Origin: Pseudomonadota bacterium
GTDB lineage: Bacteria > Pseudomonadota > Alphaproteobacteria > Rhizobiales > JAKPQE01
Assembly (NCBI GenBank): GCA_029572955.1
Contig: JAKPQE010000113.1
Location: 1 to 64,000, forward strand
Direction: 5' to 3'
DNA: 64,000 nucleotides
The notes beneath the pieces are model-generated. The model did not search any database. It saw only the letters and a list, made by a program, of their open reading frames with translations, and was not told where the DNA came from. Positions 33,793 to 40,493 of this stretch are shown here, piece after piece; positions within the stretch are counted from its first letter, which is position 1, and every line of letters starts with the position of its first letter. Made by a program: the position numbers and the translations under genes.

Positions 33793-35386
33793 TTGCCGAA
33801 AGCCCCAATCCATCAGCGGCACCGCCGAGCGGGCCGCCATCGCCGCCGCGCGAGCGTCCAAACGGAATTGGCAATTCGAGATCGGTCAGCTTGCGGGCTT
33901 CGCGGGCCTGCTGCTCGAGCGCCTCTTCCCAGTCCTCGCCCTTCTCGGCATAGATCGCCTGCAGCGTCGTTGCCCCGGTCTCGAGTTCGACTTTGTTGGC
34001 AAGCGCATCCTTGTATGGATCAGCCGACGGCCGCTTCGGCCCGCGCCATTCGGTGTCGACAATCTTGTCGAAATTTGCCCGGAACGCCCGATAACCGCCC
34101 TTGAACGGTACCGCACCCGTTGCCACCATCTCGTCGAGCCAGGACTCGTAGATTGCTTGCAAATAGGGTCCGACGATCCGCTCGCGCCGACGAACGGCGA
34201 TCGGCCAAACTGTGGCGTTACCCATCCTCACTGACGAATAGTTCGCCTGACTGAAGTCGAGCGTGAACGTCTCGAAGAGAATGCCGAGACGGCGCGCCAT
34301 CTCGCGCCTGAGATCCTGCGCGAACGGCACATATTGCGAGCCCGGCGTCTGCGGGGTGTGCATCTCGAATTCCTCCCCGGGACCGAGATGAGCGATCCCG
34401 GCCGGATCGGAAAGACTGATGCTGCCATTCTTCAGTGCATCGAGACGCTGACCCCAGACCTCCCAGAGATCGGCGGCGAGATCCTCCTGCCCCTCGGCCA
34501 GCGACTCAATCGCGTTGAACGCATCGATACTGGCCTCCGGCGACTTGATGATCGCCGCATAGATGCTCTGCATCAGCGCCTGCGCCAGCGTGTAGTCGGC
34601 CAACTGGTCGGCCTGGGCGATCACCTTGAGGATCGGCGCCATCACCGAAATGCCACGCGGGCTGTCCGGCACGTCGCCACGATCCATGACGTGGATAACC
34701 CGCCGCAGCCCGGCGGTATCACGCGCCGCAATATCGACATCGCGGTCATATCCGCCTTCGCGCTTGACGAAGCGATAGGCAATCGGACGGCCGTTTTCGT
34801 CGACAAAGATGCCCTGATGCAGCCGACTGAATTCGTCGGTCTCGCGCTTCAACCTGTGCGGCGATGCCAGCGTGACCTTGGTTCCTGTTTCGATGCCGTA
34901 GCGCTGCCGCTGCTCGGCCGGCAGATAGTCGATGACACCAAGCCCCTCGCCATGGGCGAGATAGTAACGCATCACCCCATCGCTCATCTCGGCAAGCGTC
35001 GACACCCCGGCAAGGTCGCACTCGGCAGGCGTCCATGCCCAGACCCGCCACTTGCGCTCGACGAGCCGGCACCAGTCGGCGCGCTCCTTGTCGCTATAGC
35101 CGAGCCCCGAAAAATCTGGACGCGCATTGAGCTTCAACTCGCTGCCGACCGTATCGGTAATGACCTGGTCGGCAGCACCGGCAATCCAGCCGGAATTTTG
35201 CATGAAGTCCCAGGCAAGGGCCGATGCCCGCGCCGCCGCCTCACGCACATTGACCCATCCGTCTCGAGTCACTGCCCGCCGCGCCTGCAGGATGCCGGTC
35301 CGCTCGCCGCGCAGATATTGGCCGCGCGGGCGTGGCGACACAGCGCCCACCCTGCCGCGGCCGATCAGGCGGTCGAACAGACCCAT
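33785..35386 (-). CDS. Portal protein, lambda family
   Basis: 533 aa. RDGWVNVREAAARASALAWDFMQNSGW, ITDTVGSELKLNARPDF, and GPYLQAIYESWLDEMVATGAVPF are typical of lambda gpB-like portals. It forms the dodecameric DNA gate at the capsid vertex. It begins one base after the large terminase stop. Homologues are often cleaved at the N-terminus by the neighbouring S14 protease. Confidence 0.94.
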   Translation of the reverse strand: MGLFDRLIGRGRVGAVSPRPRGQYLRGERTGILQARRAVTRDGWVNVREAAARASALAWDFMQNSGWIAGAADQVITDTVGSELKLNARPDFSGLGYSDKERADWCRLVERKWRVWAWTPAECDLAGVSTLAEMSDGVMRYYLAHGEGLGVIDYLPAEQRQRYGIETGTKVTLASPHRLKRETDEFSRLHQGIFVDENGRPIAYRFVKREGGYDRDVDIAARDTAGLRRVIHVMDRGDVPDSPRGISVMAPILKVIAQADQLADYTLAQALMQSIYAAIIKSPEASIDAFNAIESLAEGQEDLAADLWEVWGQRLDALKNGSISLSDPAGIAHLGPGEEFEMHTPQTPGSQYVPFAQDLRREMARRLGILFETFTLDFSQANYSSVRMGNATVWPIAVRRRERIVGPYLQAIYESWLDEMVATGAVPFKGGYRAFRANFDKIVDTEWRGPKRPSADPYKDALANKVELETGATTLQAIYAEKGEDWEEALEQQAREARKLTDLELPIPFGRSRGGDGGPLGGAADGLGLSANG

Positions 35387-35387
35387 C

Positions 35388-37481
35388 TCAAGTCCTCTTG
35401 TAGGCGCCCCATGGCCGCCTCTCGCGCTTCGTCGGTGCAGTTGTCTTTGCCGGCGTCATGACGTCCGGCGCGTCGAAAAGATCTGGCGTGTTCTGCCGTC
35501 CATGCACCTCGACGAGGAGGTCTGCCCATTTCTCGGCCGTCAGGTGGCGCTTGGTCTCGAGATACCATCCGAGCGCAAAGGCATAGACCGTGACATCGAA
35601 CCAGTCGTTCTGGCGGCCACCAACCTTCTTCCACTCGCGCTTTGCCTTCGGGCTGACGAGATTGCGGGCGCGGCGATTGACTGAGGACCGCACCTCCTCG
35701 TCAGGGTCGACCAGCCGCTCGGCCGTCAGTTCTTTTGCAAAATCTTCGTCGACGAGATCGCCCGACAGGTGCAGCACATTGCGCGGCCATCCATTGGCCG
35801 CTGGACCGTCGACGAAGTTGGCCAGCGACGCCACGACCTCGGTTTTCACGTCGTAGAGATGGACTGGATAGAGCGCCGTCTTGGCGATGACCCGACCGAA
35901 CTGGTCCTTGATCTTCTGAACCGTCGGCGTACCAATCCACGAAGTCTTTTGGACATGACGACCGTCGAGAGCCATGACCTGCGGCCGGGCGGCGCAGAAC
36001 CTATAGGCACGCTGCGTTGCAAATCCAGTATCGACACCGGACAGGTCGAGCCCCTTGAGAGTGCCGCCGGCCGCCGGATACTTGCGTTCAAGCGCATCGG
36101 CGAGGGCAATCCACGCATCGTCGACCTTATCAGGCGGTCCCTCAAATATCTCCCTGTCGATCAGCCAACGCTGCGACCGCGGCCCGATTGCATAGACCGC
36201 CCACTTGATTCCGTAACCCTGCACGTCTGCGGCCGAGACCAGCAGGCCCGCTTCGCGCGGAACTTCCCGCACCGGACCCGCGAAGCCGCGGGCCATGTCG
36301 ACGATCTTCTCCCAGTCGACCGCATCGACACCGGGATCGTAGGGCTCAGCCAGCGTCTGTTGCGAGAAGGTTCGAATCTTGCTGGTATCCCCTTGGGCAT
36401 CCATCCAGCCCTTCCAGATGTCGTCGAACCGCTCGTTCTTTGAATAAGCCGCCCACAGATGGTAGCTCGGCTGCCAGTCCCTACATCGTCCTTCGCATGG
36501 CGGGCATTCGAACTTTGCGATTTCCTCAGCCTTCAAGAATAAGCCCGGCGCTGTTTCGCCGTCGTCAACGCGCCTAGCGATCCATTTCCCACCAGCCAGC
36601 ATATCGGTCTTGTGCCCATCGACGATCGCCCCGTCGCAGGAAAGGCATCGGAGATGTGCATCAAGCCCGATCGCATGGGCCGGGCCGCGCATCTGTTCGA
36701 AGGTCAGAACCTGAAAGACGCTACAATGCGGGCACGGAACATAGTAGTACCGCTGATCTCCTGCCAAAAAGTCCGCCGTCACCACACAATACCCGACATC
36801 GCCTGGTGTCGAACACTGGAATTCCTTGGCCATATCGCCATATTGCTTTTGACGGGCGCGGGCCTGATCGCGCGGACTGCCGCGACCATCGACGTCGTTG
36901 GCATAACCGGTCACCTCGTCCATCGCGAGGTATTTGATTGACAGCATCTGCAGGCCTTTTGACGAGCCTGCGTTGACGATCTGACAAAAGCCGCCGGCAA
37001 AACGCTTGAAGGAGATTGTGGACCCACTCTCATCCCGGCTACTGACCGGCTTCACCTTGTGTTTCAGCCGCTTCGACGCATCGATCATCGTTTGCAGCTT
37101 GACCCGATTGAATTTGGTCGCCTCATCGAGGGTCGGAAACACCACCATCATCGGCCCCGGCGCCTGGTCGACGACGAAGGCAAACCAGTTCTCCATCGCT
37201 GTCGTTTTGCCCAACTGCGCCGCCCATCTTGCGACCACGCGCCGCGACGGATGGTCCGGGTGCAAGCAATCCTGCACCTCACGCAGGTACGGCATCCGAT
37301 CGGTTCGGAACGGCCCCGGCCACGGCGAGCCACTCTCTGGCGACACCACCCGATAGCGATCTGCATACTCGCTGATTGTCAGGTCTTCCGCTGGTCGACT
37401 AGCGGCGGCCAACGCCGAAAACATGACCTTAGCCCCAGATGGCAACTCCGGAAAAGCCGAACGCATGGCACAAGCAGTCAT
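35388..37481 (-). CDS. Terminase large subunit, lambda GpA-type
   Basis: 697 aa. The ATPase has a Walker A in RWAAQLGKTTAMENW (about residues 88-98) and a Walker B in IKYLAMDEV (about 190). Two CxxC pairs (CPHCSVF, CLSCDG) give the zinc finger usual in this family. The C-terminal nuclease shows AADVQGYGIKWAVYA and KGLDLSGVDTG. It cuts cos sites and pumps DNA. It overlaps the small subunit stop (ATGA). Confidence 0.95.
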   Translation of the reverse strand: MTACAMRSAFPELPSGAKVMFSALAAASRPAEDLTISEYADRYRVVSPESGSPWPGPFRTDRMPYLREVQDCLHPDHPSRRVVARWAAQLGKTTAMENWFAFVVDQAPGPMMVVFPTLDEATKFNRVKLQTMIDASKRLKHKVKPVSSRDESGSTISFKRFAGGFCQIVNAGSSKGLQMLSIKYLAMDEVTGYANDVDGRGSPRDQARARQKQYGDMAKEFQCSTPGDVGYCVVTADFLAGDQRYYYVPCPHCSVFQVLTFEQMRGPAHAIGLDAHLRCLSCDGAIVDGHKTDMLAGGKWIARRVDDGETAPGLFLKAEEIAKFECPPCEGRCRDWQPSYHLWAAYSKNERFDDIWKGWMDAQGDTSKIRTFSQQTLAEPYDPGVDAVDWEKIVDMARGFAGPVREVPREAGLLVSAADVQGYGIKWAVYAIGPRSQRWLIDREIFEGPPDKVDDAWIALADALERKYPAAGGTLKGLDLSGVDTGFATQRAYRFCAARPQVMALDGRHVQKTSWIGTPTVQKIKDQFGRVIAKTALYPVHLYDVKTEVVASLANFVDGPAANGWPRNVLHLSGDLVDEDFAKELTAERLVDPDEEVRSSVNRRARNLVSPKAKREWKKVGGRQNDWFDVTVYAFALGWYLETKRHLTAEKWADLLVEVHGRQNTPDLFDAPDVMTPAKTTAPTKRERRPWGAYKRT

Positions 37482-38098
37482 GACGTCACAGCCAAAGCAC
37501 CGTCTTCGACAAGATCATCCTGAACGAGTTCGGCTTCTGACGCCATGGCATCGAGATGCTGCAACATCACGCGATGAAACATGTCAAGACCTATGCGCGC
37601 ATATGACTTAAGCACGAGGCGAACCTGACGCTCGTTCCATCCGTACTTGATGGCACATTCCGATGCCATCGGCTCGATCGCCCGATCGAAGGCACTTTGC
37701 ATCAGCACCACGGATCCACGACCCGACTCGTCCACCTCCCTGGTCGGTGTCAGTTCGCGCCGGCGCTCGGCGAGATCCATCTCCCTGAGCTCGGCATCAG
37801 CCAGCGCCTTGCGAGCCGCGCCGACACTCTGCGTCTTGGCCGTCGCATCAGCCACCGCGTTAGCCCCGGCGCTCGCTGGCGCCGTCAGTAACGGTGCAGG
37901 CTTCTGCTCGACGCGGATATTTTCGCGCCGATGTACGACCAGCGCTTCGAATTCAACGAGACCGCTGCGCCCCTCCCGCCTGACCGGCAACGCCTCGGCA
38001 TGTTGCTTCAAGTATCGCGACAACGTCGAGCGATCGATCGAGTCGCCGAGCGCCGTCAGCCGCGCCGCAGCGTCCGTGATCGACAGCCAGTCCGCCAT
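37478..38098 (-). CDS. Terminase small subunit, Nu1-like
   Basis: 206 aa from ATG 38098. The N-terminus is a winged HTH-like DNA-binding part (WLSITDAAARLTALGDSIDRSTLSRYLKQH), followed by a linker and a helical segment (AELREMDLAERRRELTPTREV) that binds the large subunit. It would recognise the cos region, which in lambda-like phages is close to this gene. The earlier in-frame ATG at 38239 gives shadow-like residues. Confidence 0.88.
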   Translation of the reverse strand: MADWLSITDAAARLTALGDSIDRSTLSRYLKQHAEALPVRREGRSGLVEFEALVVHRRENIRVEQKPAPLLTAPASAGANAVADATAKTQSVGAARKALADAELREMDLAERRRELTPTREVDESGRGSVVLMQSAFDRAIEPMASECAIKYGWNERQVRLVLKSYARIGLDMFHRVMLQHLDAMASEAELVQDDLVEDGALAVTS

Positions 38099-38246
38099 TC
38101 GTTCCGTTCCGTGCAGCACACGTGCACCCGTGCGGCGCGTGTACCGCTTGCGATGTGCCCTACTAGCGAAATTTCGGGCCGCAGCGCCGCCGTGGGGGGT
38201 CGGTTTCGGGGTACGGTCCCTGACCTGGGGGGCGCACATAGTGCTA
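38099..38246. promoter_or_regulatory. Non-coding gap before the small terminase, cos candidate region
   Basis: This 148-bp gap is the only long gap in the packaging block. It holds a dyad GTGCAGCACACGTGCAC (38114-38130) next to GTGCGGCGCGTGTACC, and two G-runs (TGGGGGGTCGGTTTCGGGG at about 38192-38210 and TGGGGGGCGCAC at about 38226-38237). In lambda-type phages the cos site and terminase binding sites lie just ahead of nu1. The exact nick sites cannot be read from sequence. Confidence 0.35.
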
Positions 38247-38801
38247 CTATCTGGGGACCGCCCCGATCAGAATCGCCTCGAGTTCATGCAGGATGGCGGC
38301 AGGCACTTCGACGAAAACAGACGCATAGAACGCTGCTTCAGTCTCGCCCTTCACCAACTCTTTCGGGATCGCCGGCCCCCACAGTTTCTCGAGCGGACGG
38401 CGATCCTTTGTCGTCCGCACGAATACGTGGCCGCCGAGCTTGCCGATCCGCGGCCCGAAGGTATGCGGGAAGATGCGCCGCTGATTCCAAGGTGCGGCGG
38501 AAACGCCCTTCTTCGTCTGTCGAGCGCCGAATTCCTTCAACGAGATATGCTGGCCACTCGCCTCGATCCGATATTCGAGTCTGTTGTAGCTGGCCTTCTT
38601 GGTCCTCAGGGCCTTCTTGACCGCGCCGTATTTTGCGCCGGTCTGATCACGCAGCGCCCGGATGACTTTTGTCCTCACCTTGCCACCGGCTCTGTTGAGG
38701 CCACGACGGATGACGTGCGGTGCCTGGTTCCCGGCGCCCCGCAGCACATCCTCAAGCGCGATGATCTCGCTGATATCGGCATGCAGGAGTTCACCTGCCA
38801 C
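38247..38801 (-). CDS. Minor tail protein Z-like (tail completion)
   Basis: 184 aa. GLNRAGGKVRTKVIRALRDQTGAKYGAVKKAL is typical of the prophage minor tail protein Z family, and GHVFVRTTKDRRPLEKLWGPAIPKEL is its conserved C-terminal part. In lambda, gpZ connects tail and head. Its place ahead of the terminase genes, far from the tail block, is unusual for lambda but seen in mosaic prophages. It overlaps the 61-aa gene by 11 bases. Confidence 0.82.
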   Translation of the reverse strand: MAGELLHADISEIIALEDVLRGAGNQAPHVIRRGLNRAGGKVRTKVIRALRDQTGAKYGAVKKALRTKKASYNRLEYRIEASGQHISLKEFGARQTKKGVSAAPWNQRRIFPHTFGPRIGKLGGHVFVRTTKDRRPLEKLWGPAIPKELVKGETEAAFYASVFVEVPAAILHELEAILIGAVPR

Positions 38802-38976
38802 GCCAGGCCCTCGCCATCAGCCTTTCCCGCGCCGCCTTCAGTGCTGCGGCGGCGTCTTCGCGCGCCGAGGTAACGACGAACCGCGCCGCCTTCGTGGCAC
38901 CGACACGGTTTCCGGCCAGCGCCTGGCGCGCGCCGAACACGATCGCCCGCGCCCGCTCGCCACAGCGACAGCCCAT
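38791..38976 (-). CDS. Small conserved phage protein with CxC motif
   Basis: 61 aa from ATG 38976. The start GCRCGERARAIVFGARQALAGNR has a CxC and is followed by a basic helix. No function is known. It directly precedes the gpZ-like gene. A long in-frame upstream extension exists, but its composition is that of untranslated GC-rich DNA, so the short form is preferred. Confidence 0.6.
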   Translation of the reverse strand: MGCRCGERARAIVFGARQALAGNRVGATKAARFVVTSAREDAAAALKAARERLMARAWRGR

Positions 38977-39326
38977 GCCGTCTCGCCTCTCTTGTTCGAT
39001 TGTCCCGGAAGCCCCGCCGCGCTCGCCGAGCGCCGGCACGTCACGACAGTGCACGACACCGCCGCTTCCGGATGCCCTCCCGGTCCATCGCGCGCTGGCG
39101 GCCGGGGCGTTACCCGCTTCTCGACCGTCGGCTGAATGCCGAGCGCCCCGCCCGACGGTGCAGATGCGCTCCAACCTGTTGCCCATCGAGGGCGACAACG
39201 CCTCACGCAGGGCTCGCGCTACATCACCCACTCCCCAGAAACGCCGAAAGCCCCGCGCGTCTCCGCCGGGGCTTCCCTGAAGTTCTTTTGAACCGTGGCA
39301 ATCCTGTGTCAAATCACACGCGCATG
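38977..39326. other. Non-coding gap, probable promoter area of the packaging/structural unit
   Basis: These 350 bases contain no frame with recognisable content. The right end holds a terminator for the upstream gene (39249-39275). The rest, read on the minus strand, should contain the start of the late transcript that covers packaging, head and tail genes. I see no clear sigma-70 match. Confidence 0.45.
39249..39275 (-). terminator. Terminator after the 276-aa early gene
   Basis: On the minus strand a GCCCCGG/CCGGGGC-like stem (AAGCCCCGGCGGAGACGCG then GGGGCTTT) ends in TTT. It lies about 50 bases downstream of the 39327-40157 gene and separates the replication genes from the packaging genes. 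Confidence 0.6.
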
Positions 39327-40157
39327 TCAAGCGGTTTTCTTCGGCGGCCATGATGCCGGGCGCGGATCGTAGAGAATGGCGCCGCCCATCACGAGGTCGT
39401 CGGCCGCTTGCCACGGCTCGAGGCGCCGCGCCGAGCCGTCCACCTCGTATGCACTCAGCCGTCCTGCCAGGTCATCGCAGAGAAGGCCGAGCGCCGAGTG
39501 CCAGACGCAATATTCGACCCGCGCGATGAGAATCGGTGCCGGGTCCGGACGGAACACCGTCTTGGTGTAGGCGCCGGGACGGGCGCGCTTCGCCGTGTGG
39601 TTCCAGCCTTCGATCTCTCGCTCGATGGCGACGCCGTCGACAACGACGCGCTCGCGCAGAAACCACCGCGGCTTGCCGTTCTGGTGCCGCTCGACGTCCC
39701 GCTCGCACGGCCCGCCGCGCCAGTCCGGGGCCGACCCCATGATCGCGTGATGCTCGACGAGCCGCCGCGCCGAGCGCCGCGTCGTCACGTCGCCGGCCCG
39801 GTCGATCACAGTGCCCGCCGCCATCGCCCGGGCAAAGAGCGCCGGCCCGTCCGCCCCGAGCCCGAGCCCGGCGTCCGGGCACCAGCCGTCCGGCATGTCG
39901 ATGACGAGCCCGTCGAGCCCGGCCACCGCCTCGGCGATGATCAGCGCGTCCGGATGCGGCGCCTCGGTCGCGCCCCTGTCGGCAACGACGCCATAGCGGT
40001 TGACGTCGACATCGGCGGAAAGCTCGCCGAAGGCGATCACCGCGTCCCATCCGCAGCGAAATCCGATGCCATAGCCGCCCGCCTTCGGCGCCGCCTTCGG
40101 CAGCTCTTGCCCATAGGCCCAGGAGAGCAGCTTCTCGATATCGACGCGCTTTTTCAT
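39327..40157 (-). CDS. Hypothetical phage protein, C-terminal part of replication block
   Basis: 276 aa, no family assigned. It begins KKRVDIEKLLSWAYGQELPKA, a helical motif repeatedly seen in rhizobial phage proteins, and contains GYGIGFRCGWDAVIAFGELSADVDVNRYG and a region with ARVEYCVWHSALGLLCDDLAG. The gene stands between the replication intergenic region and the packaging genes, with a terminator behind it. A regulatory role in late expression is possible but unsupported. Confidence 0.75.
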   Translation of the reverse strand: MKKRVDIEKLLSWAYGQELPKAAPKAGGYGIGFRCGWDAVIAFGELSADVDVNRYGVVADRGATEAPHPDALIIAEAVAGLDGLVIDMPDGWCPDAGLGLGADGPALFARAMAAGTVIDRAGDVTTRRSARRLVEHHAIMGSAPDWRGGPCERDVERHQNGKPRWFLRERVVVDGVAIEREIEGWNHTAKRARPGAYTKTVFRPDPAPILIARVEYCVWHSALGLLCDDLAGRLSAYEVDGSARRLEPWQAADDLVMGGAILYDPRPASWPPKKTA

Positions 40158-40493
40158 CTGACGATCTCCTATCGGTAATGATTGCTGTCTCTTTGTCGAT
40201 AGTGGCGGGGGTCTGTAGGTAGTCGTGTAGATAGACGATATAGCTGTTTTTTACACTGTTCTCATGTACTTGAGAGTATTTGGCGGGGATGGCGAAGGTT
40301 CTTCGCGCATTACGTATGAGTTTTGTTTCTTGTCTCCGCTTCCCCCGAACCCCGTTTTTACACATAGGCGCGCGGCGACCCCCGCCATCCCCGCCAATCG
40401 GCCACAACCATTTGATCGATCGTTCCTTTTTGCCGGCGACAATCGTCATTCGACTGTCGACACATCCCCGCCATCCCCGCCGTTTGGCGTGGG
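40158..40493. promoter_or_regulatory. Repeat-rich intergenic region beside the primase-helicase gene, origin candidate
   Basis: The 13-bp motif CGCCATCCCCGCC occurs at 40383-40395 and 40469-40481 and inverted at 40282-40294. A related inverted pair GGCGGGGGTC (40204-40213) and GACCCCCGCC (40377-40386) is also present. Between them lie AT-rich stretches (40230-40280, 40318-40370). This mix of iterons and AT-rich DNA next to a D5-type helicase gene is what a replication origin would look like. Confidence 0.45.

Noticed and set aside
38977-39414. Long form (207 codons) of the CxC protein at 38791-38976
   Set aside because: The extension is Arg/Gly-rich, covers a terminator hairpin and overlaps the end of the neighbouring gene; only the last 61 codons look like protein.
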